A DNA stretch of 64,000 nucleotides from Toxoplasma gondii ME49 (lineage: Eukaryota; Apicomplexa; Conoidasida; Eucoccidiorida; Sarcocystidae), in the NCBI RefSeq assembly GCF_000006565.2, contig NC_031474.1, positions 4,251,662 to 4,315,661 on the forward strand, in the 5' to 3' direction. The notes under the pieces were generated by a model. It saw nothing but the letters and a program-made list of their open reading frames with translations, was not told the origin of the DNA and searched no databases. Below are positions 9,034 to 21,241 of the stretch, in pieces. The translations under genes and the position numbers were made by a program. The first letter of the stretch is position 1; every line of letters begins with the position of its first letter.

Positions 9034-12000
9034 TCATCGCTCTTTCTGTGTCGCTGCCCTGTCTTTCGCTCCCGCCTGGACGTCCTCGTGGTCGCGCGTC
9101 TCTGTCCCTTCTGGGGCCGCCTCCCTTGGGCTCGTGTCCGCCTGCGGCTTGACTTTCCCCGCCTTCTCGCCCTTCTCGGTGCCATGCCCCTTCCTCGAGC
9201 AGGGCACCTTCCGCTTGCGCGTCGCCGTCTCCCTCCCGCTCTTCTTCTTCTTCAGTTTCTCCCTCCACGTCCGGACCGCCTTTGCGTACCGGATCTTCTC
9301 TTTCTCCGCCAGCTGCTCCCATGGCTTCTTCTCCTCGGGTCGCATGTTTCCCCACTCTCGCGCCACCTCGCGCGTCAACTCTGCACACAACGTCCGCACA
9401 TTTGCGGCGCCGTCTTTCGCTAGCCAGCCAGCCAGCTTCTGCGCGGTCTCGTCGCCCACACATGCAGGACGCGCCGCCCCGCGCTTCAAGCCTGCAGCGG
9501 CCACAACCTGTCCCCTCTTGGTTTCTTCAGGGCTGCTCGGCTCGTCTTTCTCCGCTTTTCGCCGTTTATTAGCCGCCGCGGGGACGGGCGCCGCCGCCTG
9601 AGACGCAGAGGAGGCGCGGCGCTTCCGCTGGCCTTCTCGCGGAACTTCTGGGCTTTCTGAGACCTGCTGCGAAGCCGGTTCGTCGTCGCCTTTTGACAAA
9701 ATGCCGCAGGCCTTCAGCAACTCCTTCCGACGCGCGACAGAGAAGAGCAGGTACGCCGAGCAGGGGCGCTTGACGGGACACCGCGGCTGTTTCGCGGCCG
9801 CCTTCTTCTTCTCACTCTCTTCCTTGTCCCGCTTCCTACGCTCCGCCTCCTCTCGCTCGCGCATCGCTACCTCCTCGCGATGTGGAATGTGCACAAACTC
9901 AGGATTTTTGTACCGCCGCCGCAGCTGCTCCAGCTTCCGCTGCTTGAATGCATCCGGGCAATTCTCGGCCTGAACAGGTTGCAGAAGAAAGACGCAGACG
10001 CACGCCAAGACGAAGCGAAACACCACGTGACGGTTCTCGGAGGGGGGGGAGAGCGAATGTGTGCCCGAGCCTTTGCAGAAGCAGACTTTTCTCCTGACTT
10101 TGTTTCGCCTCAACCCTTTATACCGAATCCCAAAGAAAAAAAGTACGAAACGAAAAAACACGGGGCTTTGTGCGAAACAGATCAAAGCGAACGCACTGCG
10201 GAGAGACCCCGACACAGGATTGTAAATACAAAAACAGTCTTCGATGCATCCTTGAAATCCTGTTCCTTTGACACCTGCATGGGCTGTATGCATGCATACA
10301 TACACAAGAATAGGTTCATTCATATATATATATATATATATATACATACGTATGTTAATATATATATATATATATGTTAATGAACACCGTCGAGCTTGTG
10401 TTTGAATGCACATGAGGTCCGCTGCATGTACAAATACCTACGGAAAAGATGAAAAGGTTTTCCTGGCCGTGGGGGGAGGGGGGGGGGATTCCTCAGGGGC
10501 TCGTTTCTCACCTGTTCTTCAAAATTGTCTACCCAGTACGTCTTGTGGTACGGAACGAAAATTTCTTCTCCGTTCTTGATGTCCGCTGTGGCTCGCAGGA
10601 AAACCCGCGTCCGCCCTAACTCGTCGTCAAACCTACGAAAACAAGCATGCGCATGCGTTTACGCACACCAGACAGCGACAGCGTGCACTGACACAAAAGT
10701 GGACGTGTTGCTTCTTCTGATCACAAGAGGGCGCGACTCTCTATCCACCGACGACATAAAACATAGAAATCACTCCTCTCCGGAGAGTCCAGAAAACGGT
10801 TTCCTTCACATATCCAACGCTGTATATGCGCATGTAAGCCTACAGTATATGTATACGTATAGATGCAGATGAGAGAGATGTGAGAAACGTGTCAAGCGTA
10901 TCTGCGAAAAAACATTTTTTCGACTTTGCGCACTCACCAGTGGTAGAACTGCGCGTTGTTCCCCGGGCCTCCGAGAAATTCGCTGCCGTCATTCGCGAAG
11001 CTTCCGCCGCCCATGCCGTACGCCGGCTCTTTTGCTCCGTCGATGTACAGGAAGCCTTTCTGAAAAATGTGCGTGAAACAGAAAGACAAAACGCGGCGGA
11101 GACGATTCCGAAGTTAATAATGTGAACTAAAGATTGAGTGGCTTAATCGCCGACCTGCGAGAGAAAACCACGGAAATGTGCACCGCTCAAGGGACACGGA
11201 ACTTGTCAAAAGAGGGAACGGAAGACAATCGTCCACTCTATTCACCGTCCAGTTTCGGGAAAGCACATATCTGCATAGGTCTCTCTCCGCATATACATAC
11301 ACACATCAAGAGAAAGAGTTACATATATATATGTATATATGTATATATGTATATATATATATATATATGTATACGCATGTATATCGTTATGGATGTTGAA
11401 AGGGGAGGCAGAAGGATCGACGGGCGGCAGCCATTTATGTTTGTGCGGAGAATAACGGAAAACGACCTGGAGCGACTCTGCATTTTCTGCATGCAGTTCG
11501 ACTCCGGACGTCGCGCGACTGTTCCGAAGGTCCACGGCGCACCTGGACGGCGACGATGTGAGAGGCGGTTCGCTGTTTTCTGTAGCTTTCGGCGAGGTCC
11601 CGATCGACGAGCCAGCCGACGAATTCCGTGATGATTTGGCCCTTGTGAAGTCCTTCAGGTCGTTCGCAGAAAAGGCCGAGTCCTACAGAGAAAGGAGACA
11701 CGAGAAGCCGCGGACGCGACTGTCAGTGGGCGTTCTCACGCGTTTACACCAACGAAAAGGCAAGACGCGCAGACGAGTCGACAAATGTCGTCGCCACGGA
11801 TTCGAGAACATTCACTTCATGACTCTCCCCATTCGGATAGATGAGTATACGTACGAGTCTCTTTTCCGGACACACCGTGCATGCAGCACAGCTTTGTTTT
11901 CGCTGTGCAACCTGCTCGTTCACTTGTGTGTACTTGGGAGGAACCCTCTCGCGATGGAAAGGGCATTTCCGAACTGTGCGGGACTGCGTCTTGTCGGATA

Positions 12001-13766
12001 CGTCAGAGACCTTACCTGCCTTCCTTCCCAGGGTGCTCTTTTGGGTGTAAACGCCGTCGAAGAGGAAACACAAATCGTTCAAGAAAAGCCGATGTTTCTT
12101 CGTTTCCACGCGAATCTCGCCCGCCGCCGTTCTGAGGTCCACGCGTTTCCAGTCGCTGCTGAGGTACTGTCCAGATATGGCACAAACACCAAAGACTCGA
12201 AAAGTTCAAAGGTCGCGGAGCACTCCCAGACCTCTGGAAGCGAAACAGAATCTGGAACTCCGTGAGGATGCATGCACGGAAAGAGTCATTTGAAGACAGG
12301 GAGGGAAGAGGAGATAACCGGGCTTTCCGGACCGCCGTGTCGTCGACATTGCAGGCAAGGAGCCTCGTTTCCCGAGTTGCTTACCTTGTTTTTCTTGATG
12401 GGAGGCCAGGAAGGCGCGCGGTTGATGTCGACCCAACTGCGCACGAATTCTCTTTTGAATTTTGCCCGCATTTTCGCGTCGACTCTGCCTCCGCCGGGTT
12501 TCGGCGCCTCACTCTCATTTGCCTGTCCATCGCTTCCCTGTAAACTCTCCGCACTGGCCTCCGGTTTCTCGGCCTCTCCATCTTCCTCCCTCCCGTTCAT
12601 CTCGCCAGGTTTTCCTTCCCCTACAGAAGGGAGGGCATCCTGACACTGCCCCGAGGCATCTGAGGATGTATGCGCGGAGCCCCGCCGTGAGACTTTGCTA
12701 CTTATTGCGTCCTTTGCGAGAGACTCCGCTCGTGTGGAAGCAGTTTCCATGTGGCTTTCGCCCTCTCCCAGGTTCTCCGCGTCCGCACGTACGGCTGCAG
12801 CGTCTTGCGCGCGCGATGCACCTGTCTCGGCGCATGCAGGCGCCGCAGCTTCGTTTTCCGGATCGCTGATGTCATCCGGCTCCAGATTTCGAAGAGAAGC
12901 AGAGCAAGAGGCAAAGAGGTTCTCCGAGTCGGAGGAAGAGCGAGAGACACGAACAGCCGCGGCTGACGTCTCGGGCGCAGGTTGCTCCTCAATGGAACCG
13001 CGGCGCTCAGAGAGGACCTGCGCTGTAGACGCACCTGAGGAAAGCCAAGAGGGGGCTTCCGACGAAGCGGTAGTCTGGGAAACCGAACACGCAGACGTGG
13101 ACGGGCAGTTTCCGATTTTCTCGTCGCTGCTTGACTGCACACGTGAGGAGCAGTTGGAGAGAGTCGCGGCAGTGAGGGAGCTGGACTCGGACGGCGACAA
13201 AGTCGCTGTCTCAGGTTTCGGAGAAAGCCGTCGAGTGGCTGTGGGGGCAATTTCCCTTTCCGACTGAGAGGCGTTCGACGAGATGGACGTCTCTCTGTGT
13301 GGAGGCTTGCGCTTTTCGGCGGGCAGGCCGCACGGCGAGGCATCGAGGACGGACAAGTCCGATGTAACAGGAGAGTTCTGGAAGTTTGAGGAGCAGTGGT
13401 GGCTGCCGTCTTCGGAGCTCTGTTCAGACGGGTTCCCGGTAAGTTTCACCGCGCCTCCTGCCTCCGCGCCTTGTTTGAGCACCTCCGGGAGGAGGGCACA
13501 GCTCACCGTGACACGCATCCACGGTTTCGAGTTCTCATCCACGCACTCGGAAGCCATGTCTTCAGAAAGCTCACTAGACTTGGGCACAGCGAGGCAGAAG
13601 GATTTCCCAGACACGCAATATCCAGAGATACTCTGCTTTCCCAGGGCCGCTGCACACCGTCTTCCGGGGAGTTTCACGGAGAGGAAAGCGCCTCCGCGGT
13701 GGCCACTGTTCGCCAACGGGAGTTCGCTGTCCGCCGCTCTTGGAAGCTCTGCAGTCTCCACTTCAA
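9034..13766 (-). CDS. KMTox: KMTox-like SET-domain and HMG-box protein (lysine methyltransferase type)
   Basis: Exons read 5' to 3' on the minus strand: 13766-12385 (5' limit uncertain), 12166-12016, 11682-11543, 11059-10938, 10632-10512 and 9969-9034. All junctions are AG/GT and phases match, giving about 949 residues. Exon 1 has an N-terminal unknown region and a long Ser/Glu-rich stretch. The next four exons form a SET domain: KAGLGLFC start, HIVAVQKGFLYIDG, GSFANDG, GPGNNAQFYHW, and DIKNGEEIFVPYHKTYW near the end. The last exon carries a basic coiled region and an HMG box (VKRPCSAYLLF ... REVAREW ... PWEQLAEKEKIRYAKAVRTW) and a Lys/Arg-rich tail. T. gondii KMTox is known as a nuclear SET + HMG methyltransferase, and identity is by domain architecture. 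No in-frame ATG exists upstream of 13557 in the open frame. Either translation starts at 13557 (gaagacATGG context) or an upstream exon splices to the acceptor at 13767-13768. The second is favoured because the peptide before 13557 looks coding. Confidence 0.82.
10320..10376. repeat. (TA)n microsatellite in KMTox intron
   Basis: Two TA runs separated by a short cgtatgtta-like spacer, inside the 10511-9970 intron. Confidence 0.95.
10471..10487. repeat. Poly-G run in KMTox intron
   Basis: Six G, one A, then ten G. It lies just inside the intron, about 25 bp from the donor of the 10632-10512 exon, and reads as a C-run on the gene strand. Confidence 0.9.
11322..11370. repeat. (TA)n/TATG microsatellite in KMTox intron
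   Basis: Interrupted TA repeat with periodic ATGTATAT units, in the 11542-11060 intron between two SET-domain exons. Confidence 0.95.
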
Positions 13767-16700
13767 CTAAAGAAACGAAGAGGAAAACTTGTCTTTTCCG
13801 CGCGCGGGTGTGTGGACACCACGCCCTTTTGAGCGCATCACAGAAAGTCGCGACCACCAGACCACGCTCACACGAAGGGGGGGGCACAGCCGAGATCCAT
13901 GCGCCTGTCTTACGAGACGACGGATGGTAGAGACAGCGCAGTCTCGCTGGGAGGAGTACCCAAGAGAAGCCGGCGAAATGCACTTTTAGCTGCGGCCGAA
14001 AAGAAAAGAAACTGCGCAAAAAATCCGATTCTACCAACCGGTGGGGAAACCGGGACACTTGTGCCCAGCTTTGCCGTCCAAGTGAAGTGCACGCGCCCTG
14101 AAATCACCGCGGACTTGATGGGAGGAGGGTGGACGTGCTCGACAGCACATGGCTGAGAGCGAGAGAAAAGATACCCTTTTTGCCAGGGAACTGCCTGTTT
14201 TGGTGAAGGCACTGTGGTGCAACAAGCCGGCTTAATAGCGGATTTCTTGAGCCTCCAGCGTCCCTTTTAACATGTCCCCGGGTCGGCACTAGCTGCTGTG
14301 GCTATACTCGGCATCACGCGAACCTGAACAACTTACGTAACAGAACGGTATGTGTATGTGCAAGTTGCATCTCGGTGGTATTTACACATCCAAAAGCCGT
14401 TCGCTACGCATTATGCACTTCCAGCTTACTGAATCCGGTGCGTTGAAGGGCGAAACTAATCTCCGAGTACGAGCAACGAAAACCTGTTGCTCTATTTCTA
14501 CAATTTCCCGCAAGTCGGCACTCGCAGAACACACACCACACACCTCGTCGGCGGACCGAACGGCGAAGACGGAAGTCAAAGATGCACAAGTGGTGTGGGA
14601 ACGCTTCAGATGATGTACTTTCTTGCTTATTAACTTGTAGGACAGGCAAGATTTACATAGTTCGTCGATCTGACGGTGTCTTCACCAGCATCCTCAGCGT
14701 GATAAGCCACCAAAATAAAATGGGCACCAGACAAACTGCAGCAGCCTGGCTTGGACATAGTGTAACACGTTTTTACCACTTGTTTTTCATAATGTCATGT
14801 AGCGCCTGTGTATCTTTGTACAAAGACTTTTGTGGGGCTCTGTAGCTCTTCGGGTCGGTAACCGGCGCCCCGAACTTCGTGCGTACTGGACGATGAACAC
14901 AGACTCGCGTATGCTCAAGCTGGCCCCCCCCCCCGCAAGTCTTGCGATTCATTCGTCAGACTGATGGTACAGAGCAAGCAAGAAATTTCAGTAAGCTTCA
15001 CCCCCACCTCAGAACAGGAATTCTTTCTAGAGTGTTTAGCGGAAGGCTTTGTAAATCATCGTTTCCCTTGGTTTTTGGGGGCCCTTGACACTCGTCACGT
15101 TCGATGTCTGCCTGGTTAACGACTGCACGAATTAGTCTGTCTGCTCTTTTACACTCCTGCTTGACGCAATTCTGGTAGGAAGAAGTCATTTTTCGCAGCG
15201 TATGCGCTTGGCATATGTACCTGTTCGTAGACGGAGACTATTGAGCCGAGCTACCGCTGCATTGCACGTTGCAAAAGACAGTGTTTTACATCGTGGCTCC
15301 CCGCCTGCTAGTGTTGCCTCAGTTCCACGTATTCCACTTCGTGCATTCTTGGCCACCCACGCTATAACTTTTCAGAAGACAGCGAATGCTCGCTTGGTCC
15401 GATATATTCACTGAGTGTCAGGCTCCAGACTGCTGATTCGTTCACGTACTATGCGCTAACTGTCGTTTCTCGAGCAGCGCGATCCGACGAAGCAAAGCCG
15501 AGAAAAGTTAGACCCCGTGACATGGCCTGCTTCCCTTGCGTCTCTGAAAAATCACTGCGTACTCGAAAGATCGTCGAAGGAGTGTCCGCCTACAGCAAAT
15601 CACAGCCCTCCTGCAATTTTACAAGCTACTGCCCCCGAAGTGAGGGAGCAGCGTCGAGGGGCTAGTTTTGTCTTCAAGAGGGTATCAATCACTGTTCGGA
15701 AAACTCATTCTCCACGAACTCAGAGGACAAGGCATGGGCGTAGGGAGTTGATTGACCTCACAGCATTTTCCAGGCCTTTTCAGAAATGGACTTGCTGTCA
15801 AGTCATGCGCCAAAGAGGTGAAAGCGAAGGCCAATTGACAGCGAAGCAACGTCCGTTCGTGAAAGCATTCTCGGCGTATGGGAAAAATGAATGATACGGA
15901 TCTGTCTGAGCGCCGCAGCGGAGTATGCTTCTGTAGTTCAGTCCTGTCTGCAGGGACACCAGCGTTTCCGGTCCGGCCACAGGTCCCGGTAGTCACTCTC
16001 CAGCAGAAGTCCTCCCACCCCCCAGATGGAAAACGTTCCCTCTCTTTGTTTCTCAGCCTACCTAGCGCGAATAGCAACCGCTGAGAGATACTAATCACGT
16101 ACCTCCATTGGCCACTGCCAGCTCCAGAGGAGCCACAATCCCCGAACCCTGCACAGCATCCAAACATGAGGTGACGACACCCCGGCGACGTGCAGTGGTG
16201 TGCAATATCTGGAGATGGAATGCGTCCATGTGAAGGAAGAACATCTGTTGTCAGCCACAGGTGAGCATTCTTAACCAACACAGCTTGACCGCACGATGCT
16301 GTCCTGCTGCAACTGTCTTCCTTCGTAGCCGGCCTTCAGGATTTAAGCAAGCTGACACGCTACTGTGGTCAGACAGTATACATGCAAAGCAGCCGAGACA
16401 ACTGGCACGTAAAAGACATGTGAAATGAGGAAGTACCTGAGAGCACTTCCTGCTTTGCACGTCAGACTCATCTCACCCGTCGGCTGTGCTTGGCAGGCAA
16501 GGTCGCTGCTGCTGGCTGATTGAGGACTCTCTTCCGTCGACATCAGCCGTTCCCAAAAGCATCAAATCCTAGGCTCTGCTATACCTCCGCATAGAACGCT
16601 GGTTCCCGGTGTTGCCAGCGAGAGGTATCGTACCAACGCGACTGTCCTTGTTGTGCAGAACGAGAGTTCCTCGCAGCCATGCTGCACCTCGTGGAGTATC

Positions 16701-18081
16701 AGGATACCGTATAATCTGTACAGGATGTTTGCAACAATTGCAGCAGCGTTCACAAAAAAGACCTCCCCCTCATCGCAATAATGAAGGCCGCCCCGCATTA
16801 GACACAGGCGACGACTAAATCCAAGCGCTGATCGAGTGCCAAGCTGAGCATTCGGGACAACCTGGCGAAGTAGTCAGGGTTTGACCGCCGAATCCGCTCT
16901 GATTTTTATTGGATTTTTCCATTCACAACGTATATACCATGTTAAATAAACTGAACATCCTGTGGTTATTCTGGTGTGCCGTCAGCTAGCCGCACCCGCG
17001 CAACTGTGTCGTGGTCAGAAACAAGAGCCTGGACGTCTCTTCAATCCTCGAAAAATCTATTCTGCATTAAGTTTCCGCCATAAAGTACGGCTTGCAGGTT
17101 TGAAGGCCTTTCTCAAACACGGTCGTTTGCATGTCGTATTGCACAACTATCCCAGCCACGGTCGCGTACTCTAAAGCCGGGGTCCTCTCAACAGTGCGGA
17201 CAGGGCATGCATGTCCATGAGATCAACCCTACTTCAGCATGTGTGGCCAGAGTTATGCGGAGTTTTTTTTCCACGGAAGGAATCGATTCAAGTGCTGCGC
17301 CAGATCGAATGAAAAAGAGACGTAGGACTTTTTGGTTAACGCTCGCTCCAACCAGGCGAAGGATTACTGCCTCCGGTCGAAGATTCAATACAGAACACCC
17401 GTTCCTCAATCCCCTCGCGCCTCTGGGGTTCGCTTTGTGTCTGTCGCCTCTTCCTCCGTGCCAATACACAACGGGCTCTTGCCGTGTGTGAATGGCGAAA
17501 GACGCGAATTTTTCTCCACTTTTTCCTATTGTATACACGTTGGGCTTACTTTGCGACACGTGAGCTTTTTTCGTGCGGTCAACTAATGTCTGAGGGGGAG
17601 CTGTCCGGCGGATTGCGTCGATTCTCCGGTGATGGAGGACCATTTCACGGTACAAATTGTTTCTGGCAAACCGATGCGCTTTTCCTGTGGAGGCCGATCT
17701 GGCAAATACAGAGCTGTCCATAGCATCGGTTTTTATCACGTCGGATTTGCCACTGGTTCAGGAATCCCGCGGAGGGGTCTCATCTTCTTTCGCCGACCTG
17801 GCGGTGGATTTCCCAAAGGTTTCTCCACTGACGACAGTTTGTTCTGTGCGCCCTGCCGGCCACAGCATTCTCGTGAACTCCGTCGCGCTCCTGTCGGACT
17901 CATGCTCATGCGTCGCAGACCTTCCCTCCTGTCTGGGTGACTGCGCATGTAGAGAGGCAGCAACTTGTGGCGTTTCCATTTTTTTTTGCCTGACGAGCTC
18001 TTGAAACGTGCATGCCCGGCGACACGCGGACTCGCAAGAGGACCACGCCTGGGTACAGGGAAACGCACGAGATCCCGTGAT
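13767..18081. other. Long spacer between divergent KMTox-like gene and candidate surface-protein gene
   Basis: About 4.3 kb with no recognisable gene. It should hold the KMTox promoter and possibly an unplaced first exon just upstream of 13766. An 11-base C-run lies at 14924-14934. A GCATGCA word, a motif reported as enriched in T. gondii promoters, lies at 17205-17211. Short open frames at 15685-16281 (-) and 17188-17739 (-) have no family resemblance. Confidence 0.5.
17205..17211. promoter_or_regulatory. GCATGCA/TGCATGC promoter-type motif
   Basis: Exact match to the near-palindromic motif described as over-represented upstream of T. gondii genes, about 0.9 kb upstream of the + strand ORF at 18082. 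A seven-base match can occur by chance. Confidence 0.25.
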
Positions 18082-19248
18082 ATGGCGGTGGACCGTTACT
18101 CGCGGAAAATGCGAGAAACCGAAGAGCTACACGAAGTTAGGCGCCCCTATGGGGGTCCACCGAGACAGGCAAACGCCGTTAGTTCGTTTTTTTTCCGCAG
18201 AGCACAGGGCTGCAAAAGAGACGTGGAGAAACAACGCGCTTGCCACTCCTATGAGGGGGAAACCTCAGATGTGGCACCGCCTCCGAGGTTGTCCGACCGA
18301 CGGGTCGGTTCTTCGAAGTTTCCACCGGGAAGCCAAGGGCATCCGCAGTCGATCTGCATCCCGCCCTCAAGAATTGTTGCCCGCTCTTCTCACCGCTCAG
18401 TGAAGCGCGGTGCGCGGCACGCGGCACACACTTCGCTGCCGAACTGTGGATATCCCCACGCGGACGTGTCCTATGGGAAACGAGCCGCCGGTTTCGGGAC
18501 AAAGTCAAGCTCAGAACGTCTCGCCGTGGATCAACCAGGTTCAGCCGCGTCTCCTCTCTTCACGTCTGCGCGCCGTCAGCGCCTCTTCTTTTTGCCGGGT
18601 GCGTTTGCCCTCATCATCGCGATGTTTTCTGTACATCAGTCCTCCGTTTCTCGCGACTCGTCCGCGCTGTCAGCTGTCTTCCCGTGGTCCAGCGGGCTGC
18701 CCTCGGCTCTGTCTTCCCCGCCGGTATCGACGCTGGGTGCGATGGCATACACTCTCAGCAGTGACTCGTACAACGACGTCTTCCTCGACCTGTCGGATGG
18801 ACTGACGAGGCCGCGAGAAACTCTCACGGTGCGCCTTCGGAAGGGTAGGACGCTGAATATCACCGGCTTCGATCGGTCGCGCTTCGAAATATCGCCTGCA
18901 AACTTCAAGCAGGAAGCGTACCAAGTGCGGTCCAACTTGCCTATGGTGTGCGTGACGTCACAGCTCGTGCGTCTCGCGGGCTTCTTCGTCTTCGCGGCTC
19001 CTCTCACAGATTTCTGGGCAATCGAGACGCCCCCAGGCGCGAAGCATCCGACTTACATCTTCTCGTGGCCGGCGGGAGGCCAACATGTGACTCTTCGTGG
19101 AGGAGTCTGCGTACAGCTGCATGACCACAAAAACCCGAACAACAGCATCTTCATCATTATTCGGCCCTCGTCAAGTGTCGCGTCGAAACCAGCGTTCGCT
19201 CTGGTCGCGGCCACGGTTCTGGTAGCGGTGATACGCAGCGTGTGGTGA
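18082..19248 (+). CDS. Candidate GPI-anchored surface protein, divergent
   Basis: Open frame of 388 residues from the ATG at 18082. The frame is open further upstream, but without an ATG back to about 17965. After a basic low-complexity N-terminal ~170 residues comes a hydrophobic signal-like segment (FFLPGAFALIIAMFSVHQ). A beta-rich region follows (LTVRLRKGRTLNITGF, LPMVCVTSQ, GGVCVQLHDHKNP). The protein ends in a Ser-rich spacer and a hydrophobic tail (FALVAATVLVAVI), as in GPI-attachment signals. Only two Cys lie between the signal-like segment and the tail, so it does not meet the usual SAG/SRS cysteine pattern. A far-diverged SRS-like half domain is possible but unproven. The start is uncertain: the long N-terminus may be a recessed signal peptide, or translation may begin at 18622. 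Confidence 0.55.
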   Translation: MAVDRYSRKMRETEELHEVRRPYGGPPRQANAVSSFFFRRAQGCKRDVEKQRACHSYEGETSDVAPPPRLSDRRVGSSKFPPGSQGHPQSICIPPSRIVARSSHRSVKRGARHAAHTSLPNCGYPHADVSYGKRAAGFGTKSSSERLAVDQPGSAASPLFTSARRQRLFFLPGAFALIIAMFSVHQSSVSRDSSALSAVFPWSSGLPSALSSPPVSTLGAMAYTLSSDSYNDVFLDLSDGLTRPRETLTVRLRKGRTLNITGFDRSRFEISPANFKQEAYQVRSNLPMVCVTSQLVRLAGFFVFAAPLTDFWAIETPPGAKHPTYIFSWPAGGQHVTLRGGVCVQLHDHKNPNNSIFIIIRPSSSVASKPAFALVAATVLVAVIRSVW

Positions 19249-21241
19249 ACGACGCTGCATATCGCAAGGCTAGCCAGCTGGTCGCCAGCGCCTTCGCTTC
19301 AGGCAGGTTTCCCCCACGACGTCCGCTCGCAGTGTCGTGATATACAGAAACAGGTGTGTGTGCCGCAGAAATGGCAAACGGTGGAGGACTGAATCGAGTG
19401 CGACCGGAGCCAGACACGTTTGTCGGGTGAGCTGCATTTCACCGGAGAATGTTCCGCCAAGGCGCAGATTGGCGACGACGAATTCAGCTGACCCACTTCC
19501 GCGCATTATGACATATGATCGAAGACAAGGAAATTGTGCACGAGCCACACGGACAGCCGCGGTATCTAGTCAGCGCGTCTGGCGTAAGAATGCGTGGTCC
19601 GTGAAACATGACGTTAAGGACCGATTTACGGTCTCCCGTAGGCACTTTGATTCCTCACTACCGAGGGGGTCCGTCCTCGTGCCATTCTGAAGCAACAGTG
19701 GTGGCAGCGGGGCATTCACCTTGTGAAAATTCATCAAGTGCATCCTTGCGAACACATATTTTGGGCTGTTGCCATTTTTTCTCGGGTGTGGCTCTGACTG
19801 AAGTTCGCAGACAGACGCGCCTCAGTCTTTTCTGTACTGCCGCCTGCTCGTGGGTCCGTTGGCTTCTTTTTCTTCTAGTGACTGTGCAGTTTCCAGCAAC
19901 TGGAGTGTTGTCTAGCGAGCTCGTTCGCTGGTAAGCTGTAAACTGTGGTGGTCGACACCGCGTTCCGTGGCAGCACATCCTTGTGTGCGGCGAGATTCCC
20001 GTCAGCAGCCTTGTAGGCTCAGGGCTGACTTGTCAACGAACCGGTGCTGCACGTGCGTCTCAGTTTCGTGTGGGAAGCATTTTCTCAACCTTCTTCGTTT
20101 GCGTGGTGCGACCAGGGGAGAGGGAAGCGAGTCACAACACTGGCATTTGGAGCTGTCAAGTCGAAAAGGAGCTCCGGTAAAAAAGCTCGCGGACGCATGC
20201 ACTCTGGTTACTTGCAACAGGACTTCGTGTGGTACACAGCTTCGCCGAGAATCTCTCAGAAATGTCCTCGCTACCAAAGTGTACGTAAGCCACTGAACGC
20301 TGCAGTCGGAGCAGTCCCAAGCCAATGTCTACAGTTGGCTGCTCTTCGGAGGAAAGAGCCCTTCGTTCCAAACTTTGACTTGCTCAGCGGCTGGTCTCTC
20401 CATGGCCGCAGGCGTCCGTGAACGGAGACGTCGTTTTCGGGTGCTTCAGAAAAGGATTTACCCAGTTAACCCGTGTCTTCTCGACACCGAAACGACTACC
20501 ACTCTCCGATCTCCACGCCGCGTTTCTCCAGATCGGCAAGCGTGACTCGATTTTGTGCACGAGTGCAGAGCACCCGCTTGAAGCCACTTTCACAAAATGG
20601 TTGACCCGTCGTTTTCGCACTCTACCGATTGCTGAGTGCTTCCCTCTTGAAACAACACCGGCCCACTCACACGCCTAGCGGAGCTAGACTGCGCACTCTC
20701 TCTAGTCCGCCCTTTCTCTGCCGTCAATGGGCATCGCGGCAAAGCGGCAAACCCGTCTCCATACCACCAATCCGTAACGGGAAGTCAGACCTGGATCCCA
20801 GGTGAACCAAACAACTCCTGTTGCCAGTAGCCGTTTTCCACCTGCTCCCCCGCCTCAGCCAGTTTCCCACACACGCGTGGCCGCGAAAACACGAAAGTGT
20901 GCACCTCTCGCGTCAAAACTCTAGATCTTACGGTGTACATAGGGATCCGCACCCACCAGCATCTGAGATAGAGTCCAGTCAGCTGTGCGTTTGTCTTTGT
21001 GGAAGGCAAACGTGTCTGGCAGATGTAGTTTCAAAAGTCTACGACACCCACTGCTCAAACTCCGAGACCCTTCCCACACGAGCTGGACCACGCAGCGGAG
21101 TCTTCCCGTCTCCACCGCGACAGGGAAAATCGACAAAGATATCTGAAATCGGCAAAGCGTCTGTGTCTACTTCAGTTCGAGACAGCGAGCACTTGCCAAC
21201 AGACAGACGAGAAACCTCTTCCACCTTCGTATTTGACGCAA
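19249..21241. other. Convergent intergenic region
   Basis: Holds the 3' ends of the + strand surface-protein candidate and the - strand V-ATPase gene. No coding family or structured RNA was recognised. Confidence 0.55.

Noticed and set aside
8687..9463. 258-codon minus-strand frame overlapping the HMG exon
   Set aside because: Different frame from the HMG box; composition typical of an out-of-frame translation of Lys/Arg-rich coding DNA.
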